NCBI GenBank assembly: GCA_016840825.1
Contig: JAEORN010000177.1
Span: forward strand, 1 to 15,648
Length of the DNA stretch: 15,648 bases
Origin: Candidatus Thorarchaeota archaeon
GTDB lineage: Archaea; Asgardarchaeota; Thorarchaeia; Thorarchaeales; Thorarchaeaceae
Direction: 5' to 3'
In this document: piece by piece, positions 1-5,708 of the stretch
How the letters are laid out: the number at the start of each line of letters is the position of its first letter
Position numbering within the stretch: position 1 is the stretch's first letter
Program-made: the position numbers and the translations under genes
The notes under the pieces: model-generated
The model's database searches: none
What the model saw: the letters and a program-made list of their open reading frames with translations, nothing else
Told to the model about the DNA's origin: nothing

Positions 1-1
1 T

Positions 2-46
2 TCAAAGAAGACAACTCGTAAAAGTAGCAAGAAGAAGAAAAAGTGA
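2..46 (+). CDS. C-terminal tail of a gene truncated by the window start
   Basis: One + frame is open from the first bases to a TGA at 44-46 and encodes SKKTTRKSSKKKKK. The Lys/Ser/Thr-rich composition is typical of a disordered basic tail on a nucleic-acid-binding or ribosomal-type protein, but nothing else of the gene is present, so no function can be given. A hairpin followed by a T run comes 15 bases after the stop, which supports this being a real gene end. The other two frames give no better candidate. Confidence 0.5.
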   Translation, partial: SKKTTRKSSKKKKK

Positions 47-60
47 TCTCTTCGATTCGT

Positions 61-98
61 GGTCGGATTCTAATCTGACCACTTCTCATTCTTTTTTT
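61..98 (+). terminator. Hairpin plus T-run terminator
   Basis: GGTCGGA (61-67) can pair with TCTGACC (74-80), with one G-T wobble, around a six-base loop. A T-rich tail follows, with seven consecutive T at 92-98. It lies just after the TGA at 44-46 and just before the convergent stop of the TPR gene at 105, so it would end the upstream + transcript. I do not see a comparable T tail in the minus direction. Confidence 0.6.
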
Positions 99-104
99 GA
101 ATTA

Positions 105-710
105 CTATGCCATCTCATCAGCTGAGCTCTCAGCCATCTGAGCAAATCTCTCACAGCTCTCTGCATCTCTCATCTCATTACGTTTCTTATGTAAAGCAGC
201 TGCAATTCGATATGCTCTAGCTACTTCAGTCCATTTAGCTTGAGCATCCAAGCACAATGCTAGAGCTTTCCATGTTTCAGGATTCTCAGAGTCATATTTG
301 AGCGATTCATTGAAAGCATCTATCGCATCTTGAATTCGCATAAGACTTTCCAATGATCTTGCCTTCTTTGAGTAGAGGTCTGCACTTTCAGGATTCGATT
401 TCAATCCAACATCTGATGCAGTTAGAGCTTCCTCATATGCCCCTATCGTTAGGAATGCTTCTACCTTGTTAGAATGAGCACTATCGTCATTAGGTTTGAT
501 CGCTATTGCTTTGTCAAAGGCTTCTATTGCCTGTGATTGCTCTCCGACATGGATGTGAGCAAGACCCATTTCATTCAAAATATCAATTGAGTTTGGATTG
601 ATTGCGAGAGCTTTCATGAACTCTGCAATCGCTCTCTTATTCTCTCCCCGAGCTCTCAGATTTCTTGCGTCTTTTACAATAGCTTCAAAGGACTTTCCTG
701 AGGTAGACAT
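105..710 (-). CDS. TPR-repeat protein (five repeats)
   Basis: The protein has 201 residues and is almost entirely tetratricopeptide repeats. Five 34-residue units run from about residue 7 to 176, with the unit-ending Pro or its equivalent at 39, 73, 107 and 141, and the usual G/A-Y-A core positions (for example GAYEEALTASDVGLKSNP). A short charged helix (177-201) closes it. There is no signal peptide or membrane segment, so it is cytosolic. TPR arrays are protein-binding scaffolds; the partner cannot be told from the sequence. The start is ATG at 710. No clear ribosome binding site precedes it, and a TATA-like ATTAATAC (centre near 736) sits about 26 bases upstream, which suggests a nearly leaderless transcript. 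The gene is divergent from the membrane-protein gene at 840. Confidence 0.9.
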   Translation of the reverse strand: MSTSGKSFEAIVKDARNLRARGENKRAIAEFMKALAINPNSIDILNEMGLAHIHVGEQSQAIEAFDKAIAIKPNDDSAHSNKVEAFLTIGAYEEALTASDVGLKSNPESADLYSKKARSLESLMRIQDAIDAFNESLKYDSENPETWKALALCLDAQAKWTEVARAYRIAAALHKKRNEMRDAESCERFAQMAESSADEMA

Positions 711-839
711 ATGCTGAGTTCGGAAGGAAGCTGTATTAATGATATTGTTGACAGATAAAAAATGACTTCGAGGAGCACAACCCCAAGGGTTTTAACGAAG
801 ACCGATAAGAAAAGGTTCCGTTAGAACGAGGCGAATCTT

Positions 840-1385
840 ATGGTCAGAGATGAGGATTTGTTCGAGGAGATGGATGATGAAGAGGAAGACGCATTCTTCC
901 CAGATGAAGATGAAGAGGAAATTGAAGAACGTAGTAGACCTTCACCTATGAAAGTTATGGGTGATGAGAAGTCCTTTTTGGATGATCCTTGGCCACCTAT
1001 AGCATTCATTCTGATAATCATAGGATTTGGATTTACTCTCCTCACTCCGTATGATATTTGGTCACAGCATCATTACTATCTTGTAGTCACCTACTTGCTG
1101 ATCGTATTTGTCGCCATCGCCAGTGTAATCTCCTTAGGAGTATGGAGAAATTCTGGTGGTTCTCGTCTAAGGTATGGTGGGTTAACCAATTTGCTGGTGG
1201 TGCTAGTCTGTGGTATATTTGGAACAGCTGACACCATATTAGTCGTGACAACCGGATTACCACTTATTCCAGGTACCAGCACTCCCGTTCTAGCTCTCGC
1301 ATTTGTTATTGTGATATTCTCACTCTATAGCTTGTGGCTAATCCAGAGAACTTTCTCTGCAGACAAGAGTAGCCCAGAGAATTAG
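840..1385 (+). CDS. Membrane protein with acidic cytosolic N-terminus, four predicted TM helices
   Basis: The protein has 181 residues. Residues 1-31 are very acidic, with Asp/Glu runs such as EEMDDEEEDAFFPDEDEEE, followed by a short linker. Four hydrophobic stretches follow at about 52-70, 79-102, 115-137 and 147-168, and the C-terminal tail is short and polar. No family is recognised. The ATG at 840 is preceded by GAGG at 828-831, eight bases upstream, so this start is supported. The stop is 10 bases before the MazG-like gene, and the two are very probably co-transcribed. The acidic N-terminus would face the cytoplasm if the usual positive-inside rule holds (Arg-rich loop 103-111), and may be a docking tail; that is inference. 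Confidence 0.8.
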   Translation: MVRDEDLFEEMDDEEEDAFFPDEDEEEIEERSRPSPMKVMGDEKSFLDDPWPPIAFILIIIGFGFTLLTPYDIWSQHHYYLVVTYLLIVFVAIASVISLGVWRNSGGSRLRYGGLTNLLVVLVCGIFGTADTILVVTTGLPLIPGTSTPVLALAFVIVIFSLYSLWLIQRTFSADKSSPEN

Positions 1386-1395
1386 GGTGACATGA

Positions 1396-1767
1396 ATGTC
1401 TAATGAGAGTCTATCCCTCGAGGAACTAATGGCTCTCATTAGAGAGTTCATTTTGGAAAGGGATTGGTCTCATTTTCAGAAACCCTCAGCATTAGCTATG
1501 TCTGCATCAATTGAAATAGGAGAGCTACTTGAGAGGTTTCAGTGGTTGTCGGATTCTGAGATATCCGAGCTACTAGCTAATGAGCGCTACAAAGAAAGCA
1601 TCGCTGAGGAAGTATCGGATGTAGTCATTTACATGATTCGCTTGGCTGATACTATCGGGATTAGCCTTACCAATGCTATTCTTCGGAAAATGGAAAAGAA
1701 TAAGACGAAATATCCAGTTTCTGAATGGAAAGGTCGAATACCAGACAAGGTTAGAAATTCTGAGTGA
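1396..1767 (+). CDS. MazG-like nucleoside triphosphate pyrophosphohydrolase (dCTPase/DCTPP1 type)
   Basis: The 123-residue protein matches small single-domain all-alpha NTP pyrophosphohydrolases, which hydrolyse non-canonical or excess (d)NTPs to NMP and pyrophosphate. Seen: the N-terminal block ERDWSHFQKPSALAMS (21-36), which is characteristic of the DCTPP1/RS21-C6 branch, and the metal-binding ExxE(12-28)ExxD signature as E40/E43 and E72/D75. FQW follows the first helix at 48-50. The length is normal for the branch. The ATG at 1396 has GGGTGA five bases upstream (1385-1390); an ATG at 1392 runs out of frame into a stop. It sits 10 bases behind the membrane-protein gene. Its 3' end overlaps the convergent nitrilase gene by 17 bases. 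The exact substrate cannot be read from the sequence. Confidence 0.9.
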   Translation: MSNESLSLEELMALIREFILERDWSHFQKPSALAMSASIEIGELLERFQWLSDSEISELLANERYKESIAEEVSDVVIYMIRLADTIGISLTNAILRKMEKNKTKYPVSEWKGRIPDKVRNSE

Positions 1768-2569
1768 GTTTTCCATAGAGCTCTGGTCTTCTATCATTTA
1801 GAAGATGATTCCTAGGAGTGAGCATTTTATCCTCAGCTTCTGTCAGATCTAGATCTACATAATCAACTTGTATCACTCCATCTGGTATCGATACAAGGAT
1901 ATTCCCCTTTGTATCAACAATTTGCGATTTCCCTGAAAAACTAAGATCTCTCTCAATACCAATTCTATTTGCTGTCGCGGAAAAGACTCCATTTTCGAGT
2001 GAACGGGTTCTCATTGCATTTTGGCAATATTCCAAGACCAGATTCGAGGGGTGTAAAATAGCATGAGATCCCTTCAAGGCAAGGATTCTCGTAATTTCTG
2101 GAAATATCCAATCCCAGCATATCATGATGCCAAACTTGTGGTCTTGATACATAATGACTGGAGGTTCTTCGTTTCCTTGATCAAACCAGTCTTTTTCTTT
2201 ATTGAAGAGATGGATCTTTCGGTAGGTTGCAAGATGCTTTCCATCTCCGAATATTCCAGCTGAGTTATAGAGTCTTTCTCCATGTCGTTCGCAAATTCCT
2301 ACAACTACTAGTCTTCCCTTTCCAGACCAAGATAATATCTCCTGTGAATATGGACCATCTGGAATTATTTCACTATATGCAAACGCTTCATCTCTAGAGG
2401 AAAAGGAGTAACCAGAATTTGCTAACTCTGGAAGAACTAGGATTTCCACTTGCTTTGATTCAGCTTCTCTCAAAATAGACCGAAGACTTGAGATATTCTT
2501 CTCAGGTTCTCCTATCTTGGGCTCTATTTGTCCAATTCCTAATCTGACCAATGTGTTCCCCTTTTTCAC
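1751..2569 (-). CDS. Nitrilase-superfamily carbon-nitrogen hydrolase
   Basis: The protein has 272 residues, the usual length for a single-domain C-N hydrolase. The catalytic triad is complete: Glu48 in LPELANSGY, Lys118 in YRKIHLF and Cys151 in ICWDWIFPE. The block HPSNLVLEYCQNAMRTRSLE (173-192) and the following N201 region resemble the N-carbamoylputrescine amidase/omega-amidase side of the family. It should hydrolyse a small-molecule amide or N-carbamoyl bond in the cytosol; the substrate is not determined. The start is GTG at 2569. There is no ATG in frame before an upstream stop. A TATA-like AAATAT at 2591-2596 lies about 26 bases upstream, so a leaderless GTG start fits. TTG at codon 7, with GGGG six bases before it, is the alternative. 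Confidence 0.9.
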   Translation of the reverse strand: MKKGNTLVRLGIGQIEPKIGEPEKNISSLRSILREAESKQVEILVLPELANSGYSFSSRDEAFAYSEIIPDGPYSQEILSWSGKGRLVVVGICERHGERLYNSAGIFGDGKHLATYRKIHLFNKEKDWFDQGNEEPPVIMYQDHKFGIMICWDWIFPEITRILALKGSHAILHPSNLVLEYCQNAMRTRSLENGVFSATANRIGIERDLSFSGKSQIVDTKGNILVSIPDGVIQVDYVDLDLTEAEDKMLTPRNHLLNDRRPELYGKLTQNF

Positions 2570-2745
2570 ACATCAATAGAATGCTATTACATATTTGGTT
2601 AGTGTATCTACTTCTGGTGAGGATTTTCAATGCAGCACCTTATTGTATTCCTGACAGGTGTATAACGTACTCTTCATTGAAGAGATGGATGATTGGGCTG
2701 AGGAGGAAGAAGATTGAGAAGATATCTGTTTGTAAAATCTAGTGC

Positions 2746-3558
2746 TTATCTCTCTTGGATTTTTCTTCTAACTCTTAGCATATAATTATACACACGTTTA
2801 ATCTCCTTATCTTCTTCATACGCCCATAAGGAGTATAGTATCCTGTGTCTATGTCTCAATTGCTTTAGCTTTCTTGATTGGATTGAGTATGCCTCTCGAA
2901 TTTTCTTTGTGGTTATTAGTGGATCCTTCACCCGTGGTTCCAGGTCTTTCAGTTTCCTTTCAATTGATTGTACTTCATGCTCAATCATTTTTGTGTATGC
3001 TTTCTGAATCAGTTCCTCGCCTTGCTTGTTGATTAGTTTCAATCTTGTCCATCTTCTAACCATAGCACCAACATTTTTTGCTTCTTTTGCGAATGAGTTA
3101 GAGTCGAGAAGGTCTTTACCCTCTTCAGTTGAGAAATAACGAGACCTTTCTTTAGCTCGGAGATGAGGTAGAAGAATTACTCCCGGTCGTAATCTTATAC
3201 ATGGAGTTTTCTGAATAATACGTTGTATCTTCTTTTTCTGCTGTTGTGTTGGCTTTTCGAATGAGAATACTACTATGCTATAGTTCCGTTCTTCGAAGGG
3301 CACTTTCCTTCTGGAATCACCTTTAGGTATTTCTCTTGCTTTTCGAAAACGAATATGTGGAATACCCTCAAAGAATTCAATTAGTTTCCTCTTCTTCTTT
3401 TCAACAATATAGACACCAGATCCCGCTTTTCTGATATCCTGGACTTTTGGAACGCTCTTCTGGTTTACACCTTCTCTTGGGATGATAATTAGTCTACTAG
3501 TCTGATCTAAGCGGAATGACTTAGTTTTCGGATCGTCGATCGCTTCAGAGCCTGACAA
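2746..3558 (-). CDS. Basic protein of unknown function with a possible ferredoxin-fold (Cas2/PaaX/ChrB-like) segment
   Basis: The protein has 270 residues, is rich in Lys and Arg, and has no membrane segment or signal peptide. I do not recognise the family. Residues 1-90 are mixed beta and basic (VEKKKRK at 52-58). Residues 92-134, from NYSIVVFSFEKP through RLRPGVILLPHLR, look like a beta-helix-beta unit and recall the Cas2-like ferredoxin core found in PaaX and ChrB regulators; this is pattern memory only. The last 100 residues are helical and charged. The start is TTG at 3558, preceded by GGAAGGATGA (3566-3575, spacing 7). No ATG or GTG is in frame before the upstream TAG, and the first internal Met is near residue 166. 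A TATA-like AATAAATG at 3607-3614 places the transcript start near 3585. Nucleic-acid binding is inferred from charge. Confidence 0.75.
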   Translation of the reverse strand: MSGSEAIDDPKTKSFRLDQTSRLIIIPREGVNQKSVPKVQDIRKAGSGVYIVEKKKRKLIEFFEGIPHIRFRKAREIPKGDSRRKVPFEERNYSIVVFSFEKPTQQQKKKIQRIIQKTPCIRLRPGVILLPHLRAKERSRYFSTEEGKDLLDSNSFAKEAKNVGAMVRRWTRLKLINKQGEELIQKAYTKMIEHEVQSIERKLKDLEPRVKDPLITTKKIREAYSIQSRKLKQLRHRHRILYSLWAYEEDKEIKRVYNYMLRVRRKIQER

Positions 3559-3575
3559 TGATATTTCATCCTTCC

Positions 3576-3828
3576 ACTATATGTCGGTAAAACGCATACA
3601 ATTTGCATTTATTCATTTCTTATGTATTGAGGGACAACCAAAAATTCATCCCTATTCTCTTAATGGGAGTTTTACGGTTCTAATAGGGTTTCTTTTCTAA
3701 TAAATAGATGTGATTCCATCAATTCATTGATATTAGATATTATGAATCTATCCACATATGTTTCTAGAGTTATTTTTTCCCTTGAATTTCATACGCATCC
3801 TTAATTCTTAGTAATCTACACAGGATTT
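3576..3828. other. A+T-rich intergenic stretch between the basic-protein and microprotein genes
   Basis: I see no protein-coding frame with a credible start here. The stretch holds the outward promoter of the basic-protein gene, several T-rich runs, and a short inverted repeat ATCAATTCATTGAT at 3718-3731 (six-base arms, two-base centre) that could be an operator. The promoter of the microprotein must lie in the right half, but no single TATA box stands out among many A+T-rich candidates. No tRNA-like cloverleaf was found. Confidence 0.5.
3604..3616 (-). promoter_or_regulatory. TATA-like box for the basic-protein gene
   Basis: Read on the minus strand, the stretch contains ATGAATAAATGC. Its centre (about 3611) predicts initiation near 3585, which leaves a leader of about 27 bases holding the GGAAGGATGA ribosome binding site and ending at the TTG start at 3558. 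The geometry fits archaeal TBP promoters; the assignment is by inspection only. Confidence 0.4.
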
Positions 3829-3835
3829 GAGGTGA
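3829..3835 (+). promoter_or_regulatory. Near-perfect Shine-Dalgarno site of the Asp/Trp microprotein
   Basis: GAGGTGA at 3829-3835 matches seven consecutive bases of the sequence complementary to the 16S rRNA 3' end. It lies seven bases before a GTG (3843) and ten before the adjacent in-frame ATG (3846). It is among the strongest ribosome binding sites in the window and is the main reason for calling the tiny reading frame a gene. Confidence 0.75.
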
Positions 3836-3845
3836 AAAAGTCGTG

Positions 3846-3935
3846 ATGCGTTTCTATGATGAAGACGATGACTTTGATGATGACGACTGGGACGACGACG
3901 ACGACGATTGGGAAGACGACGACGACGATTGGTAA
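3846..3935 (+). CDS. 29-residue Asp/Trp-repeat acidic microprotein
   Basis: ATG at 3846 opens a 29-codon frame ending in TAA at 3933-3935. After MRFYDEDDDF the product is almost only Asp, broken by Trp at 15, 22 and 29, with a period of seven (W followed by D/E and five D). The last residue is Trp, so the chain ends in DDDDDW. It has about 19 Asp, 2 Glu, one Arg and no Lys, so it is extremely acidic and surely disordered alone. GTG at 3843, immediately upstream and in frame, is an alternative start. Evidence for expression is the near-perfect ribosome binding site and a hairpin terminator 44 bases after the stop. No family is recognised. Acidic tails ending in an aromatic residue act as nucleic-acid mimics or protein docking tips in known cases (SSB tip, T7 gp2.5); applying that here is inference. 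Confidence 0.65.
   Translation: MRFYDEDDDFDDDDWDDDDDDWEDDDDDW
3888..3932 (+). repeat. 21-base tandem repeat inside the microprotein gene
   Basis: Two 21-base units (3888-3908 and 3909-3929), each TGG, GAC or GAA, four GAC, then GAT, are followed by a final TGG (3930-3932). The units differ only in the second codon, GAC against GAA. The repeat keeps frame, consistent with slippage duplication within a selected coding sequence. Confidence 0.85.
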
Positions 3936-3978
3936 GTCGTTTTTTCAGTAGTGTCTTCGTACACATGAAAAATTCCTC

Positions 3979-4016
3979 AGGGAGCGGGATTGTTTCTCGC
4001 TCCCTTTGTCTTTGTT
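3979..4016 (+). terminator. Terminator between the microprotein and MTAP genes
   Basis: GGGAGCG (3980-3986) pairs exactly with CGCTCCC (3998-4004), extended by an A-T pair, around an 11-base loop. A T-rich tail TTTGTCTTTGTT follows on the + strand. It is 44 bases after the microprotein stop and abuts the convergent MTAP stop at 4015. On the minus strand the hairpin is followed by GAATTTTT, so it may serve both genes. Confidence 0.75.
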
Positions 4017-4878
4017 AAAATAATCCGTGTTTCATTGCCGTTTGGCAATTGCATGATGCTTCTTCTGGAATGTGCTTAATCATCTCAAATACGAGTTTCT
4101 TAACACGTTCAACATTCAGTGACATAGTCTTAAGCACAAGTTCATGGGTCACTGGACCTTCTTCTCCTTGTACATCATAGTCGGTGGGCATAGAGACATT
4201 CACTAGACATATACCTGCTTCACGTGCAAGTGCTGATTCAGGATATGATGTCATTCCAATAACATCCCATCCCATACTATTGTAGAACATAGACTCAGCT
4301 CTTGTTGAGAATCGAGGGCCATTGATGCAGACATATGTCCCTCCATTATGTGCCTTGTAGTTTAATTTCCCAGCTGTTTCGAAAGCAATCCTACGCAACT
4401 CAGGGCAGAATGGTTCTGCGAATGGTAGGTGAGCAATCGTACCTCCTTCAAAGAAAGTATCCTTTCTTTGACCAAAAGTGCGGTCGAAAATCTGATCTGC
4501 AATCACAAACTCACCCAGCTTGATTTTCGTTGGTTGTAGACTTCCTGTCGCGGCAGGAGAAAGTATTCTCTTTAGTCCTAGGGCCTTCATCCCCCAAATA
4601 TTTGCGCGATAGTTTATCGCATGAGGTGGGATAGTATGTGATCGCCCATGTCTTGCAAGAAACGCGATACTATGTCCTTCAACGTTTCCCACAATGAAAT
4701 TGTCAGAAGGTGCTCCATAAGGAGTGAATATCTTAATCTCGATCGGATCTTTGATGACCTCTGGATCGTAGTATCCACTTCCTCCAAGTAATCCAATCTC
4801 TATAGGAAGTAGTGCTTCCAGCTCTGCTCGTTTATTTCGATCAAGTGGTACAAAATCTAACTTTGCTTCAAATGCCAT
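4015..4878 (-). CDS. mtnP: S-methyl-5'-thioadenosine phosphorylase (MTAP family)
   Basis: The enzyme phosphorolyses methylthioadenosine, a by-product of polyamine synthesis and other SAM reactions, to adenine and methylthioribose 1-phosphate. The protein has 287 residues, the normal length. Seen: the phosphate loop GGSGYYDP (32-39), RHGRSHTIPPHAINYRANI (76-94), DQIFDRTFGQ (128-137), GPRFSTRAES (187-196), GMTSYPESALAREA (208-221), and TDYD (232-235), whose Asp residues favour a 6-amino purine. Cys276 and Cys278 form a C-terminal CxC like that of hyperthermophilic archaeal MTAPs. The start is ATG at 4878, with GGAAGAGAG or CAGGAG upstream. It has its own TATA box, and is the last of three minus-strand genes after the phosphoribosyltransferase. 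A closely related 6-oxopurine phosphorylase is the main alternative. Confidence 0.93.
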   Translation of the reverse strand: MAFEAKLDFVPLDRNKRAELEALLPIEIGLLGGSGYYDPEVIKDPIEIKIFTPYGAPSDNFIVGNVEGHSIAFLARHGRSHTIPPHAINYRANIWGMKALGLKRILSPAATGSLQPTKIKLGEFVIADQIFDRTFGQRKDTFFEGGTIAHLPFAEPFCPELRRIAFETAGKLNYKAHNGGTYVCINGPRFSTRAESMFYNSMGWDVIGMTSYPESALAREAGICLVNVSMPTDYDVQGEEGPVTHELVLKTMSLNVERVKKLVFEMIKHIPEEASCNCQTAMKHGLF

Positions 4879-4927
4879 CTCTCTTCCAACTCCTGAGGCT
4901 TTTCACCCTTCTAGCCAGTACTCACTC

Positions 4928-4935
4928 ATTTATAA
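4928..4935 (-). promoter_or_regulatory. TATA box of the MTAP gene
   Basis: TTATAAAT on the minus strand is an excellent archaeal TATA element. Its centre predicts a start of transcription near 4906, which gives a leader of about 28 bases before the ATG at 4878. It lies in the 96-base gap behind the phosphoribosyltransferase gene, so MTAP can be transcribed on its own. Confidence 0.6.
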
Positions 4936-4974
4936 CTAATGTCCAAGAGGAGATTCTTCAGCTAGAATGTGAAT

Positions 4975-5643
4975 CTACTCTTTGATCTTCCAATGTTTGT
5001 CGAGTGGATATACAATCTTGCCAAGATAACCCATGTGAGCTTTAATCTTTGACAGATTCTCATCAGATAGCACTATGTTGTTGTATTCTCTGAGATGTTT
5101 CTTCACCTCAGGTGTACTCATTTCCTTGACTTTCTCGCCCTCAAATATCTTCATGATCAGAGCTGTTACATCTTCGTAGAAATTCCAAGGCCATATCTCC
5201 CAGGCCCAAGTGACCTCGACTCCAAAGTAATCTGGTACAAATTTAGAGCCAACGATATGCATCAATGTCGCAGTCTTGACTTCAGATGGATTTCCAGTAT
5301 CCTGAATATGATGGACAGCTGTCATCAAACTTTCACCTGTATCTGTAATATCATCCACGACAAGGACCTTCATACCCTCTACATCACCAACAAGGGGACA
5401 TGACAGCTTAGCCTTTCCATCTCTTGTAGCTGTAACTCCCCAATGGTCGACCTTTACAGAATAGAGGTTCTTAACGCCAAGTAGATCGCATTGTATTCTT
5501 GCATGGACCCAACCACCTCTTGCGATTCCAATAATCGCTTCAGGTCGCCAATTCGATTGTCTGATTTTTAGGGCCGTTTGATATGCATAGTTCGCAATAT
5601 CATCGTAATCCAATACGTAACAAAGAGGACCTTTGAGCTCCAT
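4975..5643 (-). CDS. Phosphoribosyltransferase, probable purine salvage type
   Basis: This type I PRTase has 222 residues. The PRPP-binding signature is VLVVDDITDTGES, with the acidic pair and TDTGES loop intact. The IARGGWVHAR block near the N-terminus supplies the pyrophosphate-binding loop, and WAWEIWPWNF is the kind of aromatic C-terminal segment that stacks on a purine in archaeal Hpt/XGPRT-like enzymes (COG2236-like). It should convert a free purine base and PRPP to the nucleotide. I chose ATG at 5643 because GGTGGAT lies 3-9 bases before it. A longer frame opens at TTG 5655 (four residues more) but has no binding site. It sits between a methyltransferase and MTAP, whose released adenine would be a natural input if the specificity fits; specificity is unproven. 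Confidence 0.85.
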   Translation of the reverse strand: MELKGPLCYVLDYDDIANYAYQTALKIRQSNWRPEAIIGIARGGWVHARIQCDLLGVKNLYSVKVDHWGVTATRDGKAKLSCPLVGDVEGMKVLVVDDITDTGESLMTAVHHIQDTGNPSEVKTATLMHIVGSKFVPDYFGVEVTWAWEIWPWNFYEDVTALIMKIFEGEKVKEMSTPEVKKHLREYNNIVLSDENLSKIKAHMGYLGKIVYPLDKHWKIKE

Positions 5644-5680
5644 AGTATCCACCAATTCACTTCATTTGAAAAATGATATG

Positions 5681-5688
5681 GATAAAAG
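5681..5688 (-). promoter_or_regulatory. TATA-like box of the phosphoribosyltransferase gene
   Basis: CTTTTATC on the minus strand, centred near 5684, predicts initiation near 5658 and so a leader of about 15 bases that just includes the GGTGGAT ribosome binding site before ATG 5643. It fits the shorter start; the TTG at 5655 would be left with almost no leader. Confidence 0.4.
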
Positions 5689-5708
5689 TGTGACTACTAG
5701 TATCCAAA

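Noticed and set aside
779..791. Small hairpin AACCC/GGGTT upstream of the membrane-protein gene
   Set aside because: Five-base arms with a three-base loop in a divergent promoter gap, with no T run; not a terminator and too weak for an operator claim.
2551..2742. + frame of 63 codons in the gap between two minus genes
   Set aside because: It overlaps the nitrilase start, has no ribosome binding site, and its composition looks random.
3559..3845. Possible tRNA or structured RNA in the longest gap
   Set aside because: No acceptor stem, CCA-like end or GTTCRA box was found; only short A+T-rich inverted repeats.
3888..3932. Repeat considered as a CRISPR or minisatellite
   Set aside because: The units are contiguous without spacers and keep a reading frame behind a strong ribosome binding site, so it is coding.
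5095..5403. + frame of 102 codons
   Set aside because: It covers the phosphoribosyltransferase PRPP loop in antisense and has no ribosome binding site.
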